From: Halomonas sp. 328 | Lineage (GTDB): Bacteria > Pseudomonadota > Gammaproteobacteria > Pseudomonadales > Halomonadaceae | DNA length: 64,000 nucleotides | Direction: 5' to 3' | Assembly (NCBI RefSeq): GCF_015645095.1 | Contig: NZ_JADOTW010000004.1 | Span: 94,166-158,165 of the forward strand | Shown: positions 51,268 to 60,042 of the stretch, in pieces | Numbering within the stretch: the first letter of the stretch is position 1 | Layout: each line of letters begins with the position of its first letter | The notes under the pieces: model-generated | Database searches by the model: none | What the model was told of the DNA's origin: nothing | The model's input: the letters and a program-made list of their open reading frames with translations, nothing else | Translations under genes and position numbers: made by a program

Positions 51268-52979
51268 GCGTTCTCCTCATCGTCGAAGGGGTGGGCGATG
51301 TCGAGGCGGATGGGCCCCACCGGGGAGACCCAGCGTACGCCCAGGCCGGCCCCGGTCTTGAGTTGGTCGGGCCACCAGTCGTCGAAGGCGTCGCCGGTAT
51401 CGACGAAGGCCGCCGCCCACCAGTTGCCGGTCACCCGGCGCTGTACCTCGGCGCTGGCGGTGAACAGCTGTCGCCCGCCCCGCAGTCGTCCCTCTTCGTT
51501 GCGCGGTGCCAGGCTCTCGTAGCCGTAGCCACGCACGCTGCGGTCGCCGCCGGTGAAGAAGCGCAGCGAGGGCGGGATCTTGTCGAAATCGTTGGTCTCG
51601 ATCAGGCCCGCGCCGGTGCGCCCGATCAGGCGGGTGTTGTCACCCCACATGCGGATCCACTGGGAGTCCAGGGTCGTGCGGAAAAAGCTGGCGCTGGAGC
51701 CCCAGCTGGTGTCCGAATACTCGAAGGCGAGGCGCTGGCGATCCCCCCAGGTGGGGAAACGCGGGTTGCGGGTACGGGTCCGCGACCAGCTGATCCCCGG
51801 ATAGAGCAACCAGACCCGTTCGGCTTCGCCGCCCTGGGTGAAGTCCTCGAAGCTGGAGCGCAGATAGAGGCTCTGCACCCAGTGGTTGTCGAAGCGCCAC
51901 TGGCGGGCGATCTCCACCGAGCTCTCCAGGCTGCGGGTATCGTCCTGGTCGCGGTGACGCAGGCCGTACTGAAGGCGGTAGTTGTCCCTGAGCGGGTCGG
52001 CCAGGGGCAGGCGATACTCCCCCGAGAAGCGCTGCTCCGGCTGGGAGATAAAGAGGTCGTGATTGAGGCTATGCCCGCGGCTGTTGATCCACGGCTGGTT
52101 CCAGGCGAAGCGGGTCCGAGGCCCCACGTCGGTGGCATAGCCCAGGGCCACCTCGAACTGATGACGATCCGCCGGCGTCAGTTGCACGCTGACCGGCACC
52201 TCCTCGGGGCCATCCGGGCGCGCACCGCCCTCCTCGCCGGGCAATCGCGGACGCACCGACACCGAGCCGAACCAGCCGCTCTGTCCCAGGCGCTGGGTGT
52301 ACTCGGAGAGATCGCCGGCCAGGTAGGGATCCCCCGGGGCGAAGTTGAGCATGCGCTCGAGGCGATCGAGGCGGATATGACTGCCCTGGATATCCACCTC
52401 ACCGAAGCGGTAGCGGGGACCGCTATCGAAATTCAGGGTGATATGGGCGCTCTGCTCCCAGGGGCGCACCTCGAGGCGTCTGTCACGGAAGTAGGAATCG
52501 AAGTAGCCCCGCTCCAGGGCCAGGCCCGCCAGGCGGTTACGCAGGCGGTCATAGGGGGCATGGCGCAACGGCTCGCCTTCGGCCAGGCCGTGGGACGCCA
52601 GGACCTCCTCGAAGGCCGCGTCTTGACCGGCCGCGCCACGCACCGAGATAGCCAGGCGCCGCACCACGACCTGGGGGCCCGGGGTCACGGCGATCTCGAC
52701 CCGGGTCACCGGCTCCCCCACCAGGCTCAGCTCGAACTCTGGCTCGTAGTAGCCGAAGGGCCTCAGCGCCTCGGCCGCCCGCCGGCGCACCTCGGACTCC
52801 AGCCGGGCGGGACTGTACTGCTCGCCATCGAGGGCCGCCAGGTAGTTCTCGATATTGTCCGCGGCCTCGCCTTCGATGCCGCTGATACGGGCCGACAGCG
52901 CCCAGGCGGGAGCGGGCAGGGTCAGGGCCGCCGCCAGCAGAGCGGCCCCCAGGACACGCCGCCGCTGCACCCCATGCAA
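51231..52979 (-). CDS. tamA: Translocation and assembly module outer-membrane protein TamA
   Basis: A 582-residue Omp85-family protein. The signal peptide is residues 1-27 ([19 protein letters not shown]). Three POTRA domains span about residues 30-270 (EIAVTPGPQVVVRRLAISVR, RLRNRLAGLALERGYFDSYF, RYRFGEVDIQGSHIRLDRLE). A 16-strand barrel follows, with the family patterns FFTGGDRSVRGYGYESLAPR and SPVGPIRLDIAHPFDDE, ending in phenylalanine (FAIGPEF), as outer-membrane proteins do. Length equals E. coli TamA (577). It forms an operon with tamB and msrA. Confidence 0.96.
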   Translation of the reverse strand: MHGVQRRRVLGAALLAAALTLPAPAWALSARISGIEGEAADNIENYLAALDGEQYSPARLESEVRRRAAEALRPFGYYEPEFELSLVGEPVTRVEIAVTPGPQVVVRRLAISVRGAAGQDAAFEEVLASHGLAEGEPLRHAPYDRLRNRLAGLALERGYFDSYFRDRRLEVRPWEQSAHITLNFDSGPRYRFGEVDIQGSHIRLDRLERMLNFAPGDPYLAGDLSEYTQRLGQSGWFGSVSVRPRLPGEEGGARPDGPEEVPVSVQLTPADRHQFEVALGYATDVGPRTRFAWNQPWINSRGHSLNHDLFISQPEQRFSGEYRLPLADPLRDNYRLQYGLRHRDQDDTRSLESSVEIARQWRFDNHWVQSLYLRSSFEDFTQGGEAERVWLLYPGISWSRTRTRNPRFPTWGDRQRLAFEYSDTSWGSSASFFRTTLDSQWIRMWGDNTRLIGRTGAGLIETNDFDKIPPSLRFFTGGDRSVRGYGYESLAPRNEEGRLRGGRQLFTASAEVQRRVTGNWWAAAFVDTGDAFDDWWPDQLKTGAGLGVRWVSPVGPIRLDIAHPFDDEENAWRLHFAIGPEF

Positions 52980-53043
52980 TAGAGCTCGGATAACACGACC
53001 TCCCTGTTCTCTTCGCTAACGACTCCCGCCGAGCTGACCCGCC

Positions 53044-53898
53044 TCAGGGGGAGAGCATTTCCAGGCGCGCCTCGGTGGCCAGCAAGCCACGGCGCAGTTC
53101 TCGAACCTCGGCCTGCAGGCCCTCCAGCCGCTGGCCCAAGGCCGCTCGAGCCTCCCGGGCATTATCGGGAAGGCCCCGCAAGGGCTCAAGGGTATCGCGA
53201 AGCCCGCCCAGGGTCTCCTCCAGGGCGTTCAAACGTGTCGTCGAACGCTCGGCTTCCTCGTTGAGTGCCGTGATCTCGCGCTCCAGGCGACTGGCCAGCG
53301 CCAGGGTCTCCTGCCCCTCGAGGGCCTCGACTCGCCGGGATAGCGCATCCCTCGCCGTCTCGCCCTGGCTTGCCAGGCTATCCAGCCGCTCGGATAGCCC
53401 GGCCCGGGCCTCCTCGCCGAGGGCTTCCAGGGCGTCCAGGGAGGCACGGCTGGAGGTCAGCCACGCCTCCAGGGTCGCCTGTTGCTCCTCGAGGCGGGTC
53501 AACGCCTCCGCCAACGCCTGAGGACTGGGATCCTGCTCCCGGGCCGCTTGCAGCGCCTCCAGGAGCTCACGCTGCTCATCGAGCCGTTGCGCCAGAGACG
53601 CCTGCTCCTCGCTCAGGCTGGCCAGGGCCTCGCCGGGGTCGAGCCCCTCGAAGCGGGCATGAATGTTGGAGAACTGTCCCTCCAGGCGAGCCAGCTCCGC
53701 ATGCAGCAGCTGGCGCTCCTCCCAGGCCAGGGCCGAGACGCCGACCAGACCCGCGGCCAGCAGCAGAACCGCCAGGCGCAGCCCCCAGGGCCTGGGCGAT
53801 GGCGGGGCCGTTACGGCATGCCGATGGGGCGGGTCGAGGCTGGCATCGGGGTCGGCGACCAACGGGGGGGGACGCCGCTCCTCCGGGGGCTGAGCCAT
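53044..53898 (-). CDS. Single-pass membrane protein with long periplasmic coiled coil, function unknown
   Basis: A 284-residue protein. Residues 1-52 are Pro-rich and probably cytoplasmic (MAQPPEERRPPPLVADPDAS); residues of about 55-74 form one membrane helix (LRLAVLLLAAGLVGVSALAW); the remaining 210 residues are a heptad-rich coiled coil of Leu, Ala, Glu and Arg (SLSEEQASLAQRLDEQRELL and similar). The plan resembles HemX-like membrane proteins, but the sequence is too low in complexity to assign a family. The start at 53898 follows GAGGAG. It lies upstream of tamA on the same strand, 64 bp away, so a role in the envelope is possible. Confidence 0.75.
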   Translation of the reverse strand: MAQPPEERRPPPLVADPDASLDPPHRHAVTAPPSPRPWGLRLAVLLLAAGLVGVSALAWEERQLLHAELARLEGQFSNIHARFEGLDPGEALASLSEEQASLAQRLDEQRELLEALQAAREQDPSPQALAEALTRLEEQQATLEAWLTSSRASLDALEALGEEARAGLSERLDSLASQGETARDALSRRVEALEGQETLALASRLEREITALNEEAERSTTRLNALEETLGGLRDTLEPLRGLPDNAREARAALGQRLEGLQAEVRELRRGLLATEARLEMLSP

Positions 53899-54130
53899 GG
53901 ACGAAACTCCTCTTCTCGGCGGATGAGTGCGGCGCCGGCGGGCCAATCCCGAGTGTCGCCGTCGGAATTGGCGGCACCCCGACGGGGTGCTATGATGTGC
54001 CGACACCACTTACGCAGATGCTTGGTATTGTAAGGTTTTTTGCAACGGAACCGATAGCGCCTTGATTCGCTGCGGTGCCGACCCCACAACACCAGGTGCT
54101 GTTTTCATCGGTGATAAAAAGGAGCAAACC

Positions 54131-54709
54131 ATGGCATTCGAACTTCCCGCCCTGCCGTATGAGAAGAACGCGCTGGAACCGCATATCTCCGCCGAGACCC
54201 TGGAGTATCACTACGGCAAGCACCACCAGGCCTATGTGACCAAGCTCAATGAGCTGACCGACGGCACCGAGAATGCCAACAAGTCTCTGGAAGAGATCAT
54301 CAAGTCCTCCTCCGGCGGCCTCTTCAACCAGGCGGCGCAGGTGTGGAACCACACCTTCTACTGGCACTGCCTCTCCCCGAACGGCGGCGGCGAGCCCAGC
54401 GGCGCCCTGGCCGACGCCATCAAGGCCAAGTTCGGCTCCTTCGACGAGTTCAAGGCGGCCTTCAACGCCAAGGCCGTGGGCAACTTCGGCTCCGGCTGGA
54501 CCTGGCTGATCAAGACCGACGACGGCGGCGTGGACATCGTCAACACCGACGATGCCGATACCCCCATCGCTCACGGCCAGACCCCGCTGCTGACCATCGA
54601 TGTGTGGGAGCACGCCTACTACATCGACTACCGCAACGCTCGTCCCAAGTACCTGGAGAGCGTGTGGAACATCGTCAACTGGGACTTCGTGGCCCAGAAC
54701 TTCGCCTAA
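54131..54709 (+). CDS. sodB: Iron superoxide dismutase
   Basis: A 192-residue cytosolic enzyme converting superoxide to peroxide and oxygen. The N-terminus [20 protein letters not shown] and the metal ligands (His in [13 protein letters not shown], His in [13 protein letters not shown], Asp and His in [15 protein letters not shown]) are those of Fe-type SOD; the [11 protein letters not shown] and FGSGWTWLI segments favour Fe over Mn. Length equals E. coli SodB (193). AAGGAG precedes the start. It is monocistronic, with two hairpins downstream (54729-54748 and 54753-54786). Confidence 0.96.
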   Translation: MAFELPALPYEKNALEPHISAETLEYHYGKHHQAYVTKLNELTDGTENANKSLEEIIKSSSGGLFNQAAQVWNHTFYWHCLSPNGGGEPSGALADAIKAKFGSFDEFKAAFNAKAVGNFGSGWTWLIKTDDGGVDIVNTDDADTPIAHGQTPLLTIDVWEHAYYIDYRNARPKYLESVWNIVNWDFVAQNFA

Positions 54710-54728
54710 GCCTCCGCTTGACGAAGTG

Positions 54729-54748
54729 GCCCGGGCCATGGCCCGGGC
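54729..54748 (+). other. Perfect 20-bp palindrome downstream of sodB
   Basis: GCCCGGGCCATGGCCCGGGC is fully self-complementary and begins 19 bp after the sodB stop. With the next hairpin it may protect the sodB message 3' end. Confidence 0.6.
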
Positions 54749-54752
54749 AGAC

Positions 54753-54786
54753 ACGACAAGGCCCCGCTTCGGCGGGGCCTTGTCGT
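54753..54786. terminator. Terminator between convergent sodB and dehydrogenase-like genes
   Basis: A 15-bp stem (ACGACAAGGCCCCGC and complement) closed by a TTCG tetraloop. It lies between convergent genes and probably ends both transcripts. Confidence 0.8.
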
Positions 54787-54807
54787 TGCGGGACGGCATG
54801 AGCCGCC

Positions 54808-56091
54808 TCAGGAGGGGTCGGCGCGGCGACCGATGCCTCGGTAGCTCAGGCCCTGATTCGCCACATAGCCGGGATCATAGATATTGCGGCCATCCAGGAG
54901 CAGTCCCTCCTTGAGCAAACGCCTCAGCCGCGGCCAGTCCGGATTCCAGTAGCACTTCCACTCGGTGACCAGCAGCAGCGCATCGGCGCCCTCGCAGGCG
55001 GCATAGGGGTCGTCCGGGCACAGCGTCAGCAGCGGCTGCTCGCCCACCTCGGCGGCCAGCGCCGGCAGCGCCGCCGGATCATGCAGACGCACCTCGACTC
55101 CCTGGGCCCAGAGGGCCCGCAGCAGAGGCAGCACCGGGGCATGATCGATACGCGCCGTGCCTGGCTTGAAGGCCGCCCCCCAGATCGCCACCCGGCGCCC
55201 GGCAAGCTCACCCTGAAAATGGCTCCACAGCTTGCGGAACAGGGTCTCCTTCTTCTGCTCGTTGATCTCCAGCACCTGCTCCAGGAGCGCCGAGGCGCGG
55301 CCCTGGGCGGACTGCACATCGGCCAGGCTCATCAGGTCCCGGGAGAAATTGGGTCCCCCGAAGCCACAGCCCGGATAGAGGTAGTCGTACCCGATGCGCG
55401 GATCGGCACCCATGCCCTGGCGCACCAGCTCCACATCGACCCCCAGGGTGTCGGCCAGGCCGGCCACCTCGTTCATGTAGCTGATGCGGGTGGCCAGCAT
55501 GCCGTTGATGGCCAGCTTGGTCAGTTCGGCGGCGCGCAGCGGCATGCACTGGAAGACGTCGCGGCGGCGATTGAAGGCGCGCAGCAGCTCGCGGACCCGG
55601 GCGGTGGCTTCTGCCGACTCACTGCCCAGCAGCCAGCGACTGGGGCGGGTAAAGGTCTCCCAGGCGCGCCCCTCCTCGAGGCGGTCGGGCAGACAGACCG
55701 CCCACTGCTGCGGCCCCAGATGGGCCGCCAGGCGCTCGGTCTCGCCCACCGGGAAGGTGGCGTTATTGACCACCACCAGCGGGGCCTCTTGGCAGGCGGC
55801 CTGGGCCGCCACGGCATCGGCCGCCTCGGCACGCTGGTCCGGTGCCAGGGCCAGCCAGAGCACCTCCACCGGCTCGGCGGCGGCTGGCTCGCCGAGGGTC
55901 AAGTCGCCCTCGGCCAGGGCGCGCTCCAACTGGTCGAGCAGCTGCGGCTCGCGTCTCAACCAGTCGGCGTGGCGCAGGAACGACCAGGGCGCGTCTCGGT
56001 GAGGCTGCCAGGTGACGTTATGGCCAACGCTGGCCAGGGCGGCCGCCGCGGTCGCCGCGGCGAGTTCACTGCCGATCAGGCGAATGCGCAT
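54808..56091 (-). CDS. UDP-glucose/GDP-mannose dehydrogenase-like protein with atypical active site
   Basis: A 427-residue protein whose middle and end resemble nucleotide-sugar dehydrogenases (AAELTKLAINGMLATRISYM, NEVAGLADTLGVD, PGCGFGGPNFSRD, VAIWGAAFKPGTARIDHAPV, ADALLLVTEWKCY, DGRNIYDP). Two features depart from the family: the Rossmann loop GxGxxG is replaced by IGSELAAATAAA, and the catalytic cysteine expected in GFGG(S/Y)C(F/L)PKD is Asn (GFGGPNFSRD); a Cys lies four positions earlier, in PGC. It may be inactive on UDP-glucose, act differently, or serve as a binding protein. The galU stop is two bases before its start, so the pair is co-transcribed. Confidence 0.8.
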   Translation of the reverse strand: MRIRLIGSELAAATAAAALASVGHNVTWQPHRDAPWSFLRHADWLRREPQLLDQLERALAEGDLTLGEPAAAEPVEVLWLALAPDQRAEAADAVAAQAACQEAPLVVVNNATFPVGETERLAAHLGPQQWAVCLPDRLEEGRAWETFTRPSRWLLGSESAEATARVRELLRAFNRRRDVFQCMPLRAAELTKLAINGMLATRISYMNEVAGLADTLGVDVELVRQGMGADPRIGYDYLYPGCGFGGPNFSRDLMSLADVQSAQGRASALLEQVLEINEQKKETLFRKLWSHFQGELAGRRVAIWGAAFKPGTARIDHAPVLPLLRALWAQGVEVRLHDPAALPALAAEVGEQPLLTLCPDDPYAACEGADALLLVTEWKCYWNPDWPRLRRLLKEGLLLDGRNIYDPGYVANQGLSYRGIGRRADPS

Positions 56092-56093
56092 GC

Positions 56094-56981
56094 TCAGTCC
56101 TCGCCGGCATAGCGACCGAGGAGTTCCCGGAAGCCCACCCCATACTTGGGATGGCGCCGGGCGAAGGCGAGGATCGCCTCCAGATAGCCGAGCTGATGGC
56201 CGCAGTCGTAGGTCACGCCCTGCATGCGATAGGCGGCGACCCCGGTCCGGGCGCGCAGCGCCTCGATGGCATCGGTGAGCTGGATCTCGCCACCGGCTCC
56301 CGGCGGCGTCTCGGCCAGCAGCGGGAAGATCTCGCCGGGCAGCACATAGCGGCCGATCACCGCCAGGTTCGACGGCGCCTGCTCCCGGGGCGGCTTCTCC
56401 ACCATGCCCGCCAGGGGCAGCGACTCGCCCGGGGCCGGCACGCCGGCCTGGGGCTCGACGATGCCGTACTTCTCGACCCGCTCCCAGGGCACCTCCTCGA
56501 CCATCAGCTGAGCCTGGCCGCTGGCCTCGAAGGCCGCCACCATGCCCGCCAGGTCATTGCGGGCCAGGCCCTCGCCGTCCACCAGCACGTCCGGCAACAA
56601 CACCGCGAAGGGGGCATCCCCTACCACCGGGCGAGCACAGAGCACCGCATGGCCCAGCCCCAGGGGCTCGGGCTGGCGCACGCTGATGATCTTGACCTCG
56701 TCGGGGACGATATTGCGCAGCTCCTCGAGCAGCTCGTGCTTGCCCTTGGCCTCGAGGGTCGTCTCCAGCTCGAAGTGCTTGTCGAAGTGGTTCTCGATGG
56801 CTCCCTTGCTGGAGTGGGTCACCAGCACGATCTCGGTGATACCGGCGGCGACGGCCTCCTCCACCACGTACTGGATCACCGGCTTGTCGACGATGGTGAT
56901 CATCTCCTTGGGGATCGCCTTGGAGGCGGGCAGGCAGCGGGTACCGAAACCGGCCACCGGCAGAACGGCCTTGCGAATCAT
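56094..56981 (-). CDS. galU: UTP-glucose-1-phosphate uridylyltransferase
   Basis: GalU makes UDP-glucose, a precursor for polysaccharides and envelope sugars. The 295-residue enzyme has the nucleotidyltransferase opening KAVLPVAGFGTRCLPASKAI followed by PKEMITIVDKPVIQYVVEEA, and the later VRQPEPLGLGHAVLCARPVV, FAVLLPDVLVD and EIQLTDAIEAL blocks typical of bacterial GalU. AGGAAGG precedes the start. It is first in a two-gene unit with the dehydrogenase-like gene and is divergent from mtaD across 147 bp. Confidence 0.95.
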   Translation of the reverse strand: MIRKAVLPVAGFGTRCLPASKAIPKEMITIVDKPVIQYVVEEAVAAGITEIVLVTHSSKGAIENHFDKHFELETTLEAKGKHELLEELRNIVPDEVKIISVRQPEPLGLGHAVLCARPVVGDAPFAVLLPDVLVDGEGLARNDLAGMVAAFEASGQAQLMVEEVPWERVEKYGIVEPQAGVPAPGESLPLAGMVEKPPREQAPSNLAVIGRYVLPGEIFPLLAETPPGAGGEIQLTDAIEALRARTGVAAYRMQGVTYDCGHQLGYLEAILAFARRHPKYGVGFRELLGRYAGED

Positions 56982-57128
56982 CGGGTTCCTTCCTGAGCGG
57001 GATTGAATCGGCCTAGTATGCCAGAGACGCCAGACCCACGCCGCCCCTCCGCGCTCGCGGTGGCCGACGGCGGACAAGGCGGCCCCGGAGCGGGTAGAAT
57101 GACGGCATCTTTTTCGAGGAGCCCGACG

Positions 57129-58472
57129 ATGCCCACCCCGCCGGACGTCGACCTGCTGATCGAGGCCCGCTGGCTGCTGCCCATGAGCGAGGGTCTACCG
57201 ACCCTCGAGAATCACGCCATCGCCATCCAGGGCGAGACCCTGCTCGGCCCCTGGCCCATTGCCGAGGCCGGCCGTCATGTCGCCCCCCGCGAGGTCCTGC
57301 GATTACGCCACCATGCCCTCCTGCCGGGGTTGATCAACGCCCATAACCATGCCGGCATGAGCCTGATGCGCGGCTATGCCGACGACCTGGCGCTGATGAC
57401 CTGGCTCAACGAGCATATCTGGCCCGCCGAGGGGGCCCTGGTGGATGCCGACTTCGTCGCCGCCGGCACGCGCCTGGCCTGCGCCGAGATGCTGCGCAGC
57501 GGCACCACCACTTTCGCCGATATGTACCTGGCCCCGGAGGCGGTGGCCGAGGTCGTCGATGACATGGCGATGCGGGTCCAGCTGTGCACCCCGCTGATCG
57601 ACTTCCCCACTTCCTGGGCCGGCGACTTCGCCGAGGGCCTGGCGCGCACCCAGGCGTTGATCGAGCGCTATGACGACCATTCCCGCATCCATCTGGCCCT
57701 GGGCCCCCATGCCCCTTATACGGTAGGCGATGCCAGCCTGGCGAGGCTCGGCGAGGCGCGGGAGCGCTGGGGCCTGCCGATCCAGATGCATGTCCATGAG
57801 ACCCGCGACGAGATCGACCAGGCCCTGGCGAAGGATGGCCGCCGGCCGTTGCGGCGCCTGCATGATGCCGGCCTGCTGGGGCCCCATTTCCAGGCGGTGC
57901 ATATGACCCAGGTGGACGATGCCGACCTGGCGCTGCTGGCGGAGACCGACACCCGGGTCATCCACTGCCCTCAGTCCAACCTCAAACTGGCCAGCGGCTT
58001 CTGCCCGTTGGCACGGCTCCAGGCGGCCGGCATCACCGTGGCCCTGGGCACCGATGGCGCCGCCAGCAACAACGACCTGGACCTGTTCGACGAGTTGAAG
58101 AGTGCCGCCCTGCTGGCCAAGGGGGTCAGTGGTGATGCGGCCGCCCTGCCCGCCATGGCGGCCCTGGCCCTGGCCACCCGCGACGGCGCCCGGGCCCTGG
58201 GGCTGGATGACCACCTGGGCCAGCTGCGCGAGGGCTTCGCCGCCGACCTGGTCGCCGTGGACCTGGAGCACCTCAATACCCTGCCGGTGCATCACCCCGC
58301 CTCGGCGGTGGTCTATGCCATGCATAGCCACCAGGTGAGCCATGTGTGGGTGGCCGGGCGCCCGCGGCTCGCCGAAGGAAACTTTATCGATATCGAACCG
58401 GACGCCATTCGTGGCGACGCCGAGCATTATCGGCGTCGCCTGGCGTCCCTGGCCTCACAAGGAGACCGTTGA
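57129..58472 (+). CDS. mtaD: 5'-Methylthioadenosine/S-adenosylhomocysteine deaminase (TRZ/ATZ family)
   Basis: A 447-residue amidohydrolase. The metal site is formed by [20 protein letters not shown] (HxH), [24 protein letters not shown] and [19 protein letters not shown]. Length and motifs match the MtaD/SsnA-like deaminases that convert methylthioadenosine to methylthioinosine in pseudomonads; related TRZ/ATZ hydrolases act on other purine-like rings, so substrate is moderately sure. The start at 57129 follows GAGGAG; an in-frame ATG farther up lies within the promoter region. It is the first gene of mtaD-ubiG-mupP. Confidence 0.85.
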   Translation: MPTPPDVDLLIEARWLLPMSEGLPTLENHAIAIQGETLLGPWPIAEAGRHVAPREVLRLRHHALLPGLINAHNHAGMSLMRGYADDLALMTWLNEHIWPAEGALVDADFVAAGTRLACAEMLRSGTTTFADMYLAPEAVAEVVDDMAMRVQLCTPLIDFPTSWAGDFAEGLARTQALIERYDDHSRIHLALGPHAPYTVGDASLARLGEARERWGLPIQMHVHETRDEIDQALAKDGRRPLRRLHDAGLLGPHFQAVHMTQVDDADLALLAETDTRVIHCPQSNLKLASGFCPLARLQAAGITVALGTDGAASNNDLDLFDELKSAALLAKGVSGDAAALPAMAALALATRDGARALGLDDHLGQLREGFAADLVAVDLEHLNTLPVHHPASAVVYAMHSHQVSHVWVAGRPRLAEGNFIDIEPDAIRGDAEHYRRRLASLASQGDR

Positions 58473-58473
58473 G

Positions 58474-59208
58474 ATGCCTCATACCGCCGATGCCGGCAAC
58501 CACCGCCATAACGTCGATGCTGCCGAGATCGCCAAGTTCGAGGCCTTGGCCAGCCGCTGGTGGGACAGCGAGGGCGAGTTCAAGCCCCTGCACGAGATCA
58601 ACCCGCTACGCCTGGACTTTATCGATGCCCGCACCGGCCTGGCCGGCAAGTCGGTCATCGATGTGGGCTGTGGCGGCGGCATCCTGGCCGAGGCCATGGC
58701 CCATCGCGGTGCCCGGGTCACCGGTATCGACATGGGGGAGGCCCCCCTGGCGGTGGCCCGGCTGCATATGGCGGAGAGCGGCGTGGCGGTCGATTACCGC
58801 CAGGCCAGCGCCGAGGAGATGGCCGCCGAGGCTCCCGGCCAGTACGACGTGGTGACCTGCCTCGAGATGCTCGAGCACGTCCCCGACCCGGCGGCGGTCG
58901 TGCGCGCCTGCATGACGCTGGTCAAGCCCGGCGGCGATGTCTTCTTCTCCACCATCAATCGCAACCCCAAGGCCTACGCCTTCGCCATCCTCGGCGCCGA
59001 ATACGTGCTGCGGATGCTGCCCAGGGGCACCCACGACTACCGCAAGTTCATTCGTCCCGCGGAGCTCTCCCGCTGGGCGCGGGAAGCGGAGCTCAAGGTC
59101 TGCGAGCAGAGCGGCCTGGTCTACAACCCGCTAAGCCGGCGCTATCGCCTCGATGCCCGCGACGTTTCGGTCAACTATCTGATGCACTGCAGGCGGGAGG
59201 TCGAATGA
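58474..59208 (+). CDS. ubiG: Ubiquinone biosynthesis O-methyltransferase
   Basis: UbiG is an S-adenosylmethionine-dependent enzyme performing both O-methylation steps of ubiquinone synthesis. The 244-residue protein has the N-terminal [20 protein letters not shown], AdoMet motif [35 protein letters not shown] and the C-terminal [17 protein letters not shown], all standard. AAGGAG precedes the start, which lies one base past the mtaD stop. The downstream mupP reading frame begins at or soon after its end. Confidence 0.95.
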   Translation: MPHTADAGNHRHNVDAAEIAKFEALASRWWDSEGEFKPLHEINPLRLDFIDARTGLAGKSVIDVGCGGGILAEAMAHRGARVTGIDMGEAPLAVARLHMAESGVAVDYRQASAEEMAAEAPGQYDVVTCLEMLEHVPDPAAVVRACMTLVKPGGDVFFSTINRNPKAYAFAILGAEYVLRMLPRGTHDYRKFIRPAELSRWAREAELKVCEQSGLVYNPLSRRYRLDARDVSVNYLMHCRREVE

Positions 59209-59234
59209 GCCCCCTGTGGCGGGGGGGAGACCGA

Positions 59235-59894
59235 ATGAACGCCCTGCCCCGCGGCCTGCTCTTCGACCTGGATGGCACCCTGGTGGATACCGCCCCGGAT
59301 CTGGCGCGGGCCACCAACGCCCTGCGTGCCCACCATGGGCTGGCGGCGCTGCCTTATGAGGCGATCCGCGCCCAGGTCTCCAATGGCGGCAGCGCCCTGG
59401 TGACCCTGGCCCTGGGACTCCCCCTGGAGGCGCCGGGGCACGGCGAGGCGCGACAGTTCCTGCTCGATGCCTATGGCGAGGATGTCGCCGCCCATAGCCG
59501 CCTCTTTCCGGGAATGGCATGCCTGATCGAGCAGTGGAGCCAGGCCCCGCGGGCCTGGGGCATCGTCACCAACAAGCCCCGAGCCTATGCCGAGCCCCTG
59601 GTGGCGGCCCTGGGGCTCGCCCCCGGCGCCCTGTTCTGTGCCGACGACCTGCCGGTGAAGAAGCCCGCGCCACAACCGCTCTGGGCCGCCGCCGAACGCC
59701 TCGGCATCGCCCCCGAGGCATGCTGGTATATCGGCGATCATCGCCGGGACATGGAGGCGGCCCGGGCCGCCGGCATGACCGCGGTGGCGGTGGGCTATGG
59801 TTACCTGGACGACGCCGACCCCATCGAGGAGTGGCCGGCCGAGCGGCGCTTCGCCACCCCCGAGGCCCTGGTGAGCGCCCTGCTGCAACCTTGA
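59235..59894 (+). CDS. mupP: HAD phosphatase, N-acetylmuramic acid 6-phosphate phosphatase MupP-like
   Basis: A 219-residue HAD-superfamily phosphatase. Motif I is LLFDLDGTLVDTAPD (nucleophile and acid-base Asp), motif II is GIVTNKP, motif III is KKPAPQPL and motif IV is YIGDHRRDMEAARAAGM. In pseudomonads the gene after ubiG is MupP, which dephosphorylates N-acetylmuramic acid 6-phosphate in cell-wall recycling; phosphoglycolate phosphatase (Gph) is the alternative. The start at 59235 has GGGGAG before it; an ATG at 59205 overlapping the ubiG stop also has GGGAGG and would add ten residues. Confidence 0.85.
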   Translation: MNALPRGLLFDLDGTLVDTAPDLARATNALRAHHGLAALPYEAIRAQVSNGGSALVTLALGLPLEAPGHGEARQFLLDAYGEDVAAHSRLFPGMACLIEQWSQAPRAWGIVTNKPRAYAEPLVAALGLAPGALFCADDLPVKKPAPQPLWAAAERLGIAPEACWYIGDHRRDMEAARAAGMTAVAVGYGYLDDADPIEEWPAERRFATPEALVSALLQP

Positions 59895-59910
59895 CGAACC
59901 ATGACCCAAC

Positions 59911-59942
59911 GCAAGAACGGGCCCCTGGGGGCCCGTTCTTGC
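59911..59942. terminator. Terminator after mupP
   Basis: GCAAGAACGGGCCC-CTGG-GGGCCCGTTCTTGC forms a 14-bp perfect stem 17 bp after the mupP stop. It lies between convergent genes. Confidence 0.85.
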
Positions 59943-60042
59943 ATTAGCGCGGTTCGAGCCATGCCCTGACACGCCAGGGGTAACTCAGCCCTTGGCCGAT
60001 AAGAGCGGTGACGCCACGGCTATCCGGGCCCATCGGGCGTGT

